NCBI RefSeq assembly: GCF_003315135.1
Contig: NZ_QNRK01000017.1
Location: 1 to 52,722 of the forward strand
Origin: Roseiarcus fermentans
Lineage (GTDB): Bacteria > Pseudomonadota > Alphaproteobacteria > Rhizobiales > Beijerinckiaceae
Direction of reading: 5' to 3'
Length of the DNA: 52,722 nt
Position 1 is the first letter of the stretch, and every line of letters begins with the position of its first letter. Under the pieces are notes generated by a model that was given only the letters and a program-made list of their open reading frames with translations, was not told the origin of the DNA and ran no database searches. Below are positions 8,803 to 18,869 of this stretch, one piece after another. The position numbers and the translations under genes were made by a program.

Positions 8803-9834
8803 TCACACCGTCCGCGTCACCTTCATCAGGTGCGGCGGGTCGTCGGGGTTGCGGCCGCGGCGGCGCGCGACCGCCTCGGCCAGCCAGTAGAACGCGTGCA
8901 GCGCCGCGATCGGGGTGACCATCGGATGGCCCGCGTCGGGCGCAACCAGCGTCGGAAACCGGGCATGGCGCAGAACGTCGACGATCAGCGGCGCGGCGCC
9001 GAACGAGGCGAGGCGATCGATCGTGGCGAAGAACCCGTCGCGCGCGGCGTCGCCCGGGGCCGGAGCGAAGCCCAACGCCGGGAAACCCGGGCCGACCACG
9101 CCTGCGGGGCCGTGCAGCACCTCGGCCGAGGAAAACGCCTCGGCGTGGATCGCCGACGTCTCCTTGAGCTTCAGCGCCGCCTCCATCGCGACCGCATAGG
9201 TCGCGCCCCGGCCGATGACGTAGAGCGAGTTCGCGCCGGCGAGCGCGGTCTCGAGATCGCCGGGCGGCGGCGCGACCGGGTCGAGGATCGCGGGCAATCC
9301 CTCCAGCGCCGCCGCGAGGCCGTCGTCGCGGCTCCAGCGCGCCGCGAGCGACACGCCGGCGACGAGCGCTGCGATCATCGACTTGGTCGCGGCGACCGAC
9401 CGCTCCGTTCCGGCCAGAAGCGGCAGCAGGGCGTCGGCTTCGGCGGCGACGGGGGAATCGGTTTCGTTGACCAGCGCGATCGCCGTCGCGCCCGCGAGTT
9501 TCGCTGCGCGCTGCATCGCAATGATGTCGGGGCTGCGGCCCGACTGGGAGATGGTGATCGCGACGGCGTCGGAGAGCCGCATCGGCGCGTGATAGAGCGA
9601 GGCGATCGAGGGGCCGAGCGAAGCGCAGGCGAGGCCGAGCTTCAGTTCGACGACGTGCTTGAGGAACAGCGCCGCATGGTCCGAGCTGCCGCGCGCGATG
9701 GTGGCGACGAACGCGGGCTCGCCGGCGCGAAGCTCGTCCGCGAGTTTCCCGATCCTCTCGGCGGCGCCGTCGAGCTGGCGGCGGATCGCCAGGCCGGTCT
9801 CGGCGATCTCCGCCGCCATGAATGTGCCGCTCAT
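8803..9834 (-). CDS. NagB-II-type glucosamine-6-phosphate deaminase (two SIS domains)
   Basis: The 343-residue protein has two SIS phosphosugar-binding domains and no glutaminase domain, as in NagB-II/AgaS (COG2222). Motifs are ARGSSDHA and ITISQSGRSPD in the first domain, and VIGRGATYAVAMEAALKLKE with EAFSSAEVLHGP in the second. The family member NagB-II converts glucosamine-6-phosphate to fructose-6-phosphate and ammonia; related AgaS uses galactosamine-6-phosphate. The start ATG at 9834 overlaps the stop of the GntR gene (ATGA), so the two are co-transcribed and translationally coupled. It probably feeds an imported amino sugar into glycolysis. Glucosamine versus galactosamine is undecided. 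Confidence 0.85.
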   Translation of the reverse strand: MSGTFMAAEIAETGLAIRRQLDGAAERIGKLADELRAGEPAFVATIARGSSDHAALFLKHVVELKLGLACASLGPSIASLYHAPMRLSDAVAITISQSGRSPDIIAMQRAAKLAGATAIALVNETDSPVAAEADALLPLLAGTERSVAATKSMIAALVAGVSLAARWSRDDGLAAALEGLPAILDPVAPPPGDLETALAGANSLYVIGRGATYAVAMEAALKLKETSAIHAEAFSSAEVLHGPAGVVGPGFPALGFAPAPGDAARDGFFATIDRLASFGAAPLIVDVLRHARFPTLVAPDAGHPMVTPIAALHAFYWLAEAVARRRGRNPDDPPHLMKVTRTV

Positions 9835-10601
9835 CGGTCGGCTCCTTCGCCACGCGGCCGCGCGCCCGGCGGCAACGACAGTTCGGCCACGAAATCGTAA
9901 GTGTCGGAGCGGTAGATCGAGCGGGTGAACTCGACCCGCCGTCCGTCGGCGAGATAGGCGATCCGGTGGATGTCGAGTCCGGGCGAGCCTTCCGCAACCT
10001 CGAGCAGCGCGGCCTCCGCTGCGTTGACCATCACCGCCCTCAGCCTCTGCACCGCGCGCACGGGCCGGCAGCCGGCGGCCTCGAGCGCCGCGTAGAGCGA
10101 ATCGCCGATCTCCTCGCCTTCGCCGAGAAAGCGCATCGGCACCGCCGCCCGCTCGATCGCCATCGGCACGCCGTCGGCGAGGCGCAGGCGGAAGAGACGC
10201 AACACCGTCTCGCTCAGCGCGATGTCCAGCATCATCGATTCCTCTGACGTCGGCAAGAAGGCGCCGCGTTCGATGACCCGGGACGAGGCGGCGAAACCCC
10301 TGAGCCGCATATCCTCGGTGAAACTGGTCAGGCGCGACAGCGGCTGCCGGACGTGTGGCGGGCTGCGCTTGACGAACGTGCCTGCGCCGTGGCGGTGGGT
10401 CAGCACCCCTTCCTGCACGAGATCGGCGATCGCGCGCCTGAGCGTGGTTCGGGAAACCTCGAGCAACTGAGACAGCTCCCGCTCGCCCGGCAGGACGTCG
10501 ACGTTGGCGAAGCGGCCGCTGGCGATCTGCCGCTTCAGAGTCTCGCCGACGCTCGCGACCAGCGGCGCGCGCGCGGCTCCGTTCGATTCCCGTGCGGCCA
10601 C
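9831..10601 (-). CDS. GntR-family (HutC/UTRA) regulator, NagR-like
   Basis: The 256-residue product has an N-terminal winged helix (PGERELSQLLEVSRTTLRRA, then HGAGTFV) and a C-terminal UTRA effector domain (RLTSFTEDMRLRG to the end). HutC-type regulators with this layout, such as NagR and DasR, sense phosphorylated amino sugars. I chose the GTG at 10601 because GGGAG lies six bases upstream; there is no ATG in the right place, and longer versions run through the promoter region. It overlaps the deaminase gene by the ATGA arrangement and diverges from the SIS gene at 10744, so it probably represses both directions and itself. Confidence 0.88.
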   Translation of the reverse strand: MAARESNGAARAPLVASVGETLKRQIASGRFANVDVLPGERELSQLLEVSRTTLRRAIADLVQEGVLTHRHGAGTFVKRSPPHVRQPLSRLTSFTEDMRLRGFAASSRVIERGAFLPTSEESMMLDIALSETVLRLFRLRLADGVPMAIERAAVPMRFLGEGEEIGDSLYAALEAAGCRPVRAVQRLRAVMVNAAEAALLEVAEGSPGLDIHRIAYLADGRRVEFTRSIYRSDTYDFVAELSLPPGARPRGEGADR

Positions 10602-10743
10602 ATCACGCTCCCGAAGCGAGCCCCTAGACAAGAGGTATACGCTTGGACCATAAATGATGGCAAGAGGGCCGGACGATGGCGGCCCTTCGGGCCGGTTGGG
10701 CGGGCGCCTGACGGCGCCGCGCGGCGTCGCGTGCGAGGGTCGA
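10602..10743. promoter_or_regulatory. Divergent control region of the amino-sugar genes
   Basis: The 142-bp spacer separates the GntR and SIS genes. GGTATACGCTTGGACC at about 10634-10649 is an imperfect palindrome with GGT and ACC ends, broadly like UTRA-regulator operators such as TGGTCTAGACCA. A GGCCCTTCGGGCC hairpin lies at 10681-10693. The operator reading is a guess from one copy. Confidence 0.35.
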
Positions 10744-11517
10744 ATGGTCGAGGAACCGCACAATAGCGGAAATCCATTAAGCCCTAATAAGTTAGCGGCG
10801 GCCATGGGCTATCTTGACGGAGCCGCGCGGCTGCTCACGACGCTCGTCGAAGGGCAGGAGGCGGCGTTCGATGCGGCCGCGGAGGCGATCCGGCGGACCA
10901 TCTCGGAAGACGGACTGGTATACCTCTTCGGGACCGGCCATTCGCACATGCTGGCGGAAGAGGGCCATTTCCGGGCCGGTGGCCTGGCCTGCGTCGTCCC
11001 GGTTCTCTCGAGCGCGGTGATGCTGCACGAAAGCGCCGTGGCCAGCACCGCCCTCGAGCGGGTCGGCGGCGTCGCCGACGTGGTCCTGTCGCGCTATCCG
11101 ATCGCCAGCCGCGACGTCCTCGTCGTCTTTTCCACCAGCGGCGTGAACGCGGCGCCCGTCGAAGCGGCGAAGCACGGCCGCGCGGCGGGCGCGACCGTCG
11201 TCGCCGTCACCTCGAAGGCCTATTCGCGCCAGGCGGCGGCCGGGCGCGAGACCCTCGCCGACGTCGCTCCGATCGTCCTCGACAATCGCGCGCCTCCGGG
11301 CGACGCGAGCGTGACGATCGCCGGCGCCGTCCGCGCCGGGCCGCTGTCGACGATCGCGGGGGCGGCGCTGCTCAACGCCCTGCTGGTCGAGGCCTCGACG
11401 CGTCTGGCGGCGGAAGGCGTCGATCCGCCCGTCTACGTCAGCGCCAACATGCCGGGCGCGGCGGCGCGCAACGCCGCGCTGATGTCCCGTTATCGCAACC
11501 GCAATCCGCATCTTTAG
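10744..11517 (+). CDS. SIS-domain phosphosugar-binding protein (UPF0309-like)
   Basis: A 257-residue single-SIS protein. The phosphosugar motif is YLFGTGHSHMLAEEGHFRAGG, with the second conserved strand VVFSTSGVNAAPVEAA. This FGTGHSH signature marks the UPF0309 group, whose reaction is not established. I chose the ATG at 10744 (GAGGG four bases upstream); the ATG at 10804 matches the shorter start usual in the family. It opens the plus-strand block that continues, 22 bp later, into a CUT1 importer. By context it probably isomerises, cleaves or senses the phosphorylated form of the imported sugar. I do not assign a reaction. Confidence 0.75.
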   Translation: MVEEPHNSGNPLSPNKLAAAMGYLDGAARLLTTLVEGQEAAFDAAAEAIRRTISEDGLVYLFGTGHSHMLAEEGHFRAGGLACVVPVLSSAVMLHESAVASTALERVGGVADVVLSRYPIASRDVLVVFSTSGVNAAPVEAAKHGRAAGATVVAVTSKAYSRQAAAGRETLADVAPIVLDNRAPPGDASVTIAGAVRAGPLSTIAGAALLNALLVEASTRLAAEGVDPPVYVSANMPGAAARNAALMSRYRNRNPHL

Positions 11518-11539
11518 CGCCCAACCCAGGAGGACGGCC

Positions 11540-12820
11540 ATGCGTGGAAGAAACTTCGTGTTCGCGAGCCTCGTCGCGATGCTCGCCGCGAGCGCGGCGG
11601 CCCAGGCCGACCCGGTTCAGATCCGGCTCTGGCACATGGAGCAGCCGCCGCAGCGGGTCGCGCGCGTGCAGCAACTCATCGACGAGTTCAACAAGGCCAA
11701 CCCCGACATCGTGGTCAAGCAGGAGCCGCAGAACTGGGGCGAGGTGTACGCCAAGGCGCCGGCCGCGATCGCCGCGGGCAACGCGCCCGACATCCTGTTC
11801 GCGATCCCCGACTTCACCACCGTGATCAAGGGTCTCGGGGCGCTGACCTCGGTCAAGGACTTCGTCGCCAAGCTGAACGAACAGCACCATTTCATCCCGG
11901 CGACGCTGCGCCCGTACGAATACGACGGCGGCGTCTGGGCGGTGCCCCTCTACAACATGGCGATCTCGCTCTGGTACCGGCACAGCGTGTTCGACAAGGC
12001 GGGGCTCAAGCCGCCGCAGACCTGGAGCGAGTGGCGCAAGGACGCCGAAGCGCTCTCGAAGGCGGGCCTGTACGGCGCCGGCTTGCCGGCCAACAAGCAG
12101 CTCTACACCGACCAGACCGTCTACGCGACGATGGTCAACAACGGCGCGGCGCAACTCTTCGGCGACGACGGCGCCCTGCGCTTCGACAACCCCAAGACGG
12201 TCGAGGCCTACGCCTTCTACAAGGACATGTTCAAGTACTCGGCGCCGGACGCGACGAACTGGACCTGGGGCGAGGCGGAGGCGTGCTTCGACGCCGCCAA
12301 GTGCGGGACGGTGCTGCAGTTCACCGTCATCTCGACCTACAACGCCCAGGGCGGCGACCCGGCCGACCTCGGCGTCGCGGCCGTGCCGCACAACGACGGC
12401 GAAACGGCGTCGAACACCATCGCCTACTCGAACGCTGCGATGATCCTGGCCAAGGACCCGGCCAAGCGCAAGGCGGCCGAGGCCTTCATCAGCTTCCTGC
12501 TCGAGCCGGCCAATTACGGCCGCTTCCTCAACATGGAGCCGGGCCTGTTCCTGCCGGCGACCGAGGACGGGGCCAAGGCGCCGAGCTTCTGGAACGACCC
12601 GCTCGCGGTGAAGTACAAGTCGCAGATCGAGACCATGATCGCCAACAGCCAGAACGGCATGCTGTTCGGCTTCACCAGCGGCAAGGTGTTTCCCGCGATC
12701 GGCGCGATCTCGGCCCAGAACATTCTCGCCGGAACGCTGCAGCGGATCGTGGTCGGCGGCGACGCGCCGGCCGCCGCGGTGGCCGCCGGGCAGAAGGAGA
12801 TGCAGGAGGCCGCCAAGTAG
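11540..12820 (+). CDS. CUT1 sugar ABC importer 1, periplasmic binding protein
   Basis: The 426-residue product starts with a signal peptide (FVFASLVAMLAASAAAQA) and is a family 1 extracellular solute-binding protein. Landmarks are IRLWHMEQ, LIDEFNKANPDIVV, AAGNAPDILF, GGVWAVPLYN and KAGLKPPQTWSEW. A strong AGGAGG lies upstream of the ATG. Aromatic residues along the presumed cleft (several Trp and Tyr) suit an oligosaccharide or sugar ligand. It is followed by two permeases and an ATPase. Linkage to NagB-II, a UTRA regulator and a SIS protein suggests an amino sugar or chito-oligosaccharide, but the ligand is not proven. Confidence 0.92.
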   Translation: MRGRNFVFASLVAMLAASAAAQADPVQIRLWHMEQPPQRVARVQQLIDEFNKANPDIVVKQEPQNWGEVYAKAPAAIAAGNAPDILFAIPDFTTVIKGLGALTSVKDFVAKLNEQHHFIPATLRPYEYDGGVWAVPLYNMAISLWYRHSVFDKAGLKPPQTWSEWRKDAEALSKAGLYGAGLPANKQLYTDQTVYATMVNNGAAQLFGDDGALRFDNPKTVEAYAFYKDMFKYSAPDATNWTWGEAEACFDAAKCGTVLQFTVISTYNAQGGDPADLGVAAVPHNDGETASNTIAYSNAAMILAKDPAKRKAAEAFISFLLEPANYGRFLNMEPGLFLPATEDGAKAPSFWNDPLAVKYKSQIETMIANSQNGMLFGFTSGKVFPAIGAISAQNILAGTLQRIVVGGDAPAAAVAAGQKEMQEAAK

Positions 12821-12843
12821 GACCGACAAGCAGGGCCGCCGAC

Positions 12844-13749
12844 GTGCCCATTCGCCGTTCTCAGCGCCTCGCGGCCCGCCGCGAGGCGGCGTTCGCGGCG
12901 CTGCTGGTCGCTCCCGTGCTCGCGTGGCTCGGGGCGACCCTGCTCTACCCGCTCGCCGTGTCGCTCGCGCTCAGCGTCGAGAACGTGCGCGTGATCGGCT
13001 CGGTCGGACGGTTCGTGGGACTCGACAATTACCTCTCCGTCCTCGGCTCGGCCGCCTTCTGGCTCGCGCTCGGACGCAGCGTCGTCTGGGTCGTCGGCAA
13101 CGCGGTCGTCCAGACCGCGCTGGCGATGGCCGCGGCGCTCGTCCTCGAGCAAAGCTTTCCGGGCGTCCGCATCGCCCGGACCTGGATCGTCCTGACCTGG
13201 ATCGTGCCGACCATCGTCATCGTCATCGTCTGGCGCTGGCTGCTCTCGACCTCGGGCGGGATGATCAATCCGCTCCTGATCGCCCTCGGGGTGATCCGGG
13301 AGCCGGTCGGCTTCTTCTCCACCCCCGCCAGCGCGATGGCGACCCTGATCCTGATCAACTCCTGGCGCTGGTTTCCCTTCATCGCGGTGATGCTGCTTGC
13401 GGGCCTGCAGCGGATTCCCGGCGAGCTCTACGAGGCTGCGGCGCTCGACGGCGCGTCGCGGTTCGCCCGCTTCCGGCGCATCACGCTGCCGCTCCTGCAG
13501 CCGACCCTGTTCGTGCTGACGGTGATCGGAACGCTGCTGTCGTTCAACGTCTTCGACATCGTCTGGCTGCTCACCGGCGGCGGCCCGGCGAACGCCACGA
13601 CGACGCTGCCGATCCTCATCTACCGCACCGCCTTCAAGGGCTACAGGCTGAGCGAGGCGGCGGCGATGTCGGTCGTCGCGACGGTCCTCCTGATGGGCCT
13701 CGCCCTCATCGCCGTGCGCACGCTCGCCCCGCGGGAGGAAGCGCGCTGA
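12844..13749 (+). CDS. CUT1 importer 1, permease A (MalF/UgpA-like)
   Basis: A 301-residue inner-membrane protein with six predicted segments, from AAFAALLVAPVLAWLGATLL to the last helix near VVATVLLMGLALIAV. The ATPase-coupling EAA loop reads YEAAALDGASRFARFRRITL. I chose the GTG at 12844, 24 bp after the binding protein stop, because no ATG lies near; its ribosome site is weak. The stop shares one base with the start of the next permease gene (TGATG), which implies coupled translation. Confidence 0.9.
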   Translation: MPIRRSQRLAARREAAFAALLVAPVLAWLGATLLYPLAVSLALSVENVRVIGSVGRFVGLDNYLSVLGSAAFWLALGRSVVWVVGNAVVQTALAMAAALVLEQSFPGVRIARTWIVLTWIVPTIVIVIVWRWLLSTSGGMINPLLIALGVIREPVGFFSTPASAMATLILINSWRWFPFIAVMLLAGLQRIPGELYEAAALDGASRFARFRRITLPLLQPTLFVLTVIGTLLSFNVFDIVWLLTGGGPANATTTLPILIYRTAFKGYRLSEAAAMSVVATVLLMGLALIAVRTLAPREEAR

Positions 13750-14576
13750 TGCGCCGCAGCGTCGCAATCACCCTCGCGCTCGCCGTCGCGCTCGCGGTCC
13801 TCGCGATCCTCGTCATCCTGCCGTTCTGGTGGGTGATGTCGTCGTCGGTCAAGGCGACGAGCGAAATCGTCTCGACCAGCCCGACGATGTTTCCCCGCAG
13901 CTTCACGCTCGAGCATTTCGAGAAGCTCCTCGGCGGCTCGGACTTCCCGCGCTTCCTGTTCAACAGCGTGATCGTGTCGCTGGCGTCGATGGCGCTCACG
14001 GTGGCGTTCGCCGTTCTCGCCGGCTACGCCTTCTTCCGCCTGCGTTTCCCGGGGCGGGATCTCCTCTATCGCGCCATCCTGCTCGCCTACGCCTTTCCCG
14101 GCATCGTCGTGCTGACGCCGCTCTACGGCATGATGTCGGCGGCGGGGCTGATCGACAATCCGCTCGCGCTGGTGATCGTCAACGTCACCTTCGCCGTCCC
14201 GTTCGCGATCTGGATGATGCGGGCGTTCCTTGCGGCGGTTCCGGTCGAGATCGAGGAGGCCGCCCGGCTCGACGGCGCCTCGCGCCTGATCGTGCTGCGG
14301 CGCATCGTCCTGCCGCTGATCGCGCCAGGCGTCGCCAGCGTCGCCATCTTCGCCTTCGTGTCCAGCTGGACCGAGTACCTGTTCGCCTCGGTGCTGATCC
14401 AGACCGACGCGCACAAAACCATTCCGGTCGGCCTCGCCGGCATCATCGGCCAGTACCAGGTCGACTGGGGACTGATGCTCGCCGGCGCGACGATCACCAC
14501 GCTGCCCGTTCTGGCGCTGTTCGCCGTGATCGGGCGCTACTTCGTCGCCGGGCTCACCGCCGGCGCGATCAAGTGA
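13749..14576 (+). CDS. CUT1 importer 1, permease B (MalG/UgpE-like)
   Basis: A 275-residue inner-membrane partner of permease A with six hydrophobic segments. The EAA loop is EEAARLDGASRLIVLRRIVL and the C-terminus is GLTAGAIK, the usual end of MalG-type subunits. The ATG at 13749 shares a base with the preceding stop. The ATPase gene follows after 15 bp. Confidence 0.92.
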   Translation: MRRSVAITLALAVALAVLAILVILPFWWVMSSSVKATSEIVSTSPTMFPRSFTLEHFEKLLGGSDFPRFLFNSVIVSLASMALTVAFAVLAGYAFFRLRFPGRDLLYRAILLAYAFPGIVVLTPLYGMMSAAGLIDNPLALVIVNVTFAVPFAIWMMRAFLAAVPVEIEEAARLDGASRLIVLRRIVLPLIAPGVASVAIFAFVSSWTEYLFASVLIQTDAHKTIPVGLAGIIGQYQVDWGLMLAGATITTLPVLALFAVIGRYFVAGLTAGAIK

Positions 14577-14591
14577 CGGGCTGGGGTTGAC

Positions 14592-15718
<1,127 letters not shown>

Positions 15719-15722
<4 letters not shown>

Positions 15723-17239
15723 CTCCGATGCAGCGCGACGATCGCCTCCCGGGCGGCCTTGAAGCGCGCGAACCCTTCCGCGTAGATCGCGGCGCGCGCC
15801 GGGTCTGGCTCGAAGCGCCGGCGGACGAGGGTGGCCTCGCGCGCCGCTTCGCGAACGGATCGGCGCCGGCCGACTGCGACGCTGGCGAGAAGCGCCGCGC
15901 CCTTGGCGCCGAACTCGCCGCCTTCGAGCGTCAGGACGGGCGTGTCGGTCACGTCGGCGATCGTCTGGCTCCAGAAGTCGCTGCGCGCGCCGCCGCCGAC
16001 CAGGCGGATCTCGGCGATCGGCCGGCCGATCGCCGCGTAGCAGTCGCGGATCGCATAGGCGACGCCCTCATAGACCGCGCGCAGCATGTCCGCCCGCCCG
16101 TGCGCGGCGCGAACGCCGGAGAACTGGGCGCGGGCGCCGCGCGACACGACCGGGGCGATCAGCCCGACCTCGCTGAGATAGGGGTGGTAGAGCAGCCCTT
16201 CGACGCCGGCCGGCCGGGCGGAGGCGATGCGTTCGAGCGCGTCGAACACGGAGGCGCCCGAATCGGCGGCGGCGAGATCGGGAAAGAGGGCGCCGAGCGC
16301 CCAGTCGAGATTCGGCGCGCCGGCGAGATTGACCATCACCCGCAGCCACAACCGCTCGGGCATCGTGAACAGAAGGCCGACGTTGGGCGGCTCGAACACC
16401 GGCTCGCCGGCGACGAGGCCGTTGTGGCAGGTGGTGCCGAGCACCGTACAGGCCATGCCGGGGTCGACCGCGCCGGCCGCGATCGCGCTGCAGGGAACGT
16501 CGCCGGCGCCGATCGCGACCGGCGTCCCCGGGCGGAGGCCCGTCTCCGCGGCGGCGGCGGCCGTCACGACGCCGGCGATCGATTCCGACGGGCGGACCGG
16601 CGCCAGCAGGTCGGCGTGCGCTTCGAGCCCGAAGATGCGCAGCATCTCGGGCGAGCGGTTCCGCGCGCGGGCGTCGCCCGGGGCGACCGCCGCCTCGGTC
16701 ACGTCCGCCGCCACTTCGCCGGTGAGGCGGTAGCGCAGCCAGTCCTTGCAGGAGAGGACGCGGCGGGTGCGCGCGATCGCCTCCGGCTCGTGGTCGACGA
16801 GCCAGCGCAGCGCGGGCAGGGTGCAGCCGGGCTCGACGACGCAGCCGCCGCTGCGAAAGATGCGATCGAGCGCATCGGGATCGTTGGCCGCGGCGCGATC
16901 GATCGCTTCCTGCCCGCGCGTATCGGCGACCAGCAGCGCCGGGCGGACCGGACGTCCGCGGTCGTCGATCGGCCAGACGCCGACCATCGCTCCGGTGACG
17001 CCGACCGCCGCCACGTCGGCGCCGCTCGCGCGCGCCGACGCGAGCGCGGCGCGAACCGCCTCGGCCGCGTCCGTCCACGCCTGGTCCATCGACCGCTCGG
17101 CGGCGCCGGGAAACGGCCGCGAGACCGCGCCCTCGACGCCCGCGGCGGCGACCTCGCGACCGACCGCGTCGAGATCGAAGAGGGCGGCCTTCGTCCGCGT
17201 CAGGCCCGCGTCGATCCCCAGCATCAGCGACTTCGCCAC
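15719..17239 (-). CDS. FGGY-family carbohydrate kinase
   Basis: A 506-residue sugar kinase of the xylulokinase/glycerol kinase fold. It opens with MLGIDAGLTRTKAALFD (phosphate 1 loop), has GDVPCSAIAAGA and VLGTTCHNG in the middle, and ends with VGGGARSDFWSQTIAD and GGEFGAKGAALLA, the FGGY C-terminal ATP site. I chose the GTG at 17239, which gives MAKSLMLGID; the ATG at 17224 would start directly on the first strand. The substrate cannot be read: xylulose, L-xylulose, ribulose or a tetritol are all possible. It sits alone on the minus strand between two CUT1 importers and probably phosphorylates a sugar brought in by one of them. Confidence 0.87.
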
Positions 17240-17522
17240 GGTCCCGTTCGCCCTCGATTCCCGCCTCGCCGCCGAGTCCGCGTCGCCAAGGAACGAGGAC
17301 GACCAGGTCGCTCGCGCCGCTCCGACGCCCGCCTGCGGCGGGCCGTTAACCGACAGGGAAATGCCGGTTGCGTGCGGCTGAAGATTATGCGCCCTTAGGC
17401 GCCGAGGCAATCAGCGAGGCCGCCAGCGCGCTGCCCAGCGCGACGCGGACGCGTCCGGGGCGCGGGAGCGAATGACGGATCGAAATGGGCGGGCCTGAAG
17501 CCTGCCGGAGGAGGAGGACAGT
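17240..17522. promoter_or_regulatory. Divergent region between the FGGY kinase and importer 2
   Basis: This 283-bp spacer carries promoters for both directions. AACCG and CGGTT form a spaced inverted repeat at about 17347-17370, and GGAGGAGGAGG at about 17509-17519 is an unusually strong ribosome site for the binding protein. No operator shared with 10602-10743 was found by eye. Confidence 0.35.
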
Positions 17523-18782
17523 ATGAAAATTGGTCTCGCATGGATGCGCTGCGGCGCCGCCGTGGTCGCGCTCGCCGCCGGGCTCGCCGCGGCGCACGCC
17601 GGCTCGCTCAAGATCGAAAGCTGGCGCAACGACGACGCCGACATCTGGAACAACACCATCATCCCGACGTTCAACAAGCACTACCCGGACATCAAGGTCG
17701 AGTTCTCGGCCACCCAGCCGGCGGAGTACAACGCCGCGCTGAACGCCAAGCTCGATGGCGGCACCGCCGGCGACCTCATCACCTGCCGGCCGTTCGACGC
17801 CTCGCTCCAGCTCTACCAGAAGCATCAGCTCGACGGCCTCGACGACCTCGCGGGTCTCGCCAACTTCCCCGACGTGGCCAAGGCCGCCTGGTCGACCGAC
17901 GACGGCAAGGTCACGTTCTGCATGCCGATGGCCTCGGTGATTCACGGCTTCATGTACAACGAGGACGCCTTCAAGAAGATCGGCGCCAAGCCGCCCAAGA
18001 CCATGGCCGAATTCCACGACATCCTCGACAAGCTGAAGAAGGACGGGACCTATACGCCCATCGACATGGGCACCGCCGACCAGTGGGAGGCCGCCACCAT
18101 GGGCTTCCAGAACATCGGGCCCAACTACTGGAAGGGCGAGACTGGCCGCGAGGCGCTGATCTCCGGCAAAGAGAAGTACACCGACCCGGACTATATCGCG
18201 GTGTGGAAGGAGCTCGCGACCTGGGCGCCCTACATGGGCAACGGCTTCCAGGCGCAAAAGTCCGCCGACAGCCAGAATCTGTTCTCGCTCGGCAAGGCGG
18301 CGATCTATCCGGCCGGGTCGTGGGACATCTCGACCTTCCGCAAGGACGCGCAGTTCCCGATCGGCGCCTTCCCGCCGCCGCTGCCGGCCGGCGACACGGA
18401 GTGCTACATCTCCGACCATACCGACATCGGCATGGGGCTGAACGCGGCGTCGAAGAACAAGGAGGACGCGAAGAAGTTTCTCGAGTGGCTTTCGACGCCC
18501 GAGTTCGCCGACCTCTACGCCAACGCGCTGCCCGGCTTCTTCCCGCTGAGCAAGGCGAAGGTCACGATCAAGGACCCGCTCGCGGCCGACATGCTCGGCT
18601 GGCGCGCCACCTGCAAGTCGACGATCCGCAACTCCTACCAGATCCTGAACCGCGGCACGCCGAACCTCGAGAACGAGCTCTGGAACGTCTCGGCGCAGGT
18701 GATCAACGGCGCGATGACGCCCGAGGCGGCCGGCCAGCAGGTGCAGACCGACCTCGACAAATGGTACAAGCCGGCGAAGTGA
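17523..18782 (+). CDS. CUT1 sugar ABC importer 2, periplasmic binding protein
   Basis: The 419-residue family 1 binding protein has a signal peptide (RCGAAVVALAAGLAAAHA). Landmarks are IESWRNDDADIWNNTIIPTF, YNAALNAKLDGGTAGDLI, YNEDAFKKIGAKPPKTMAEF and LWNVSAQVINGAMTPE. It is not a close copy of the binding protein of importer 1, so the two systems probably carry different sugars. A strong GGAGGAGGAGG precedes the ATG. Two stable hairpins separate it from the permease genes, an arrangement that usually keeps the binding protein in excess. Confidence 0.92.
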   Translation: MKIGLAWMRCGAAVVALAAGLAAAHAGSLKIESWRNDDADIWNNTIIPTFNKHYPDIKVEFSATQPAEYNAALNAKLDGGTAGDLITCRPFDASLQLYQKHQLDGLDDLAGLANFPDVAKAAWSTDDGKVTFCMPMASVIHGFMYNEDAFKKIGAKPPKTMAEFHDILDKLKKDGTYTPIDMGTADQWEAATMGFQNIGPNYWKGETGREALISGKEKYTDPDYIAVWKELATWAPYMGNGFQAQKSADSQNLFSLGKAAIYPAGSWDISTFRKDAQFPIGAFPPPLPAGDTECYISDHTDIGMGLNAASKNKEDAKKFLEWLSTPEFADLYANALPGFFPLSKAKVTIKDPLAADMLGWRATCKSTIRNSYQILNRGTPNLENELWNVSAQVINGAMTPEAAGQQVQTDLDKWYKPAK

Positions 18783-18791
18783 GCGCTGTAA

Positions 18792-18837
18792 GGCGCGCTC
18801 GCTGAGCGCGCCCTGGGCGGGGTCGGCGACCCCGCCC
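18792..18837 (+). promoter_or_regulatory. Tandem intercistronic hairpins after the binding protein gene
   Basis: GGCGCGCTC (18792-18800) pairs with GAGCGCGCC (18804-18812), and GGGCGGGGTC (18815-18824) pairs with GACCCCGCCC (18828-18837). Both stems are perfect with 3-nt loops and there is no T-run. In mal-type operons such structures protect the upstream message or attenuate the downstream one. Confidence 0.6.
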
Positions 18838-18869
18838 TACAACGCGCGCCACTCGGCAGCAGAGGACCG

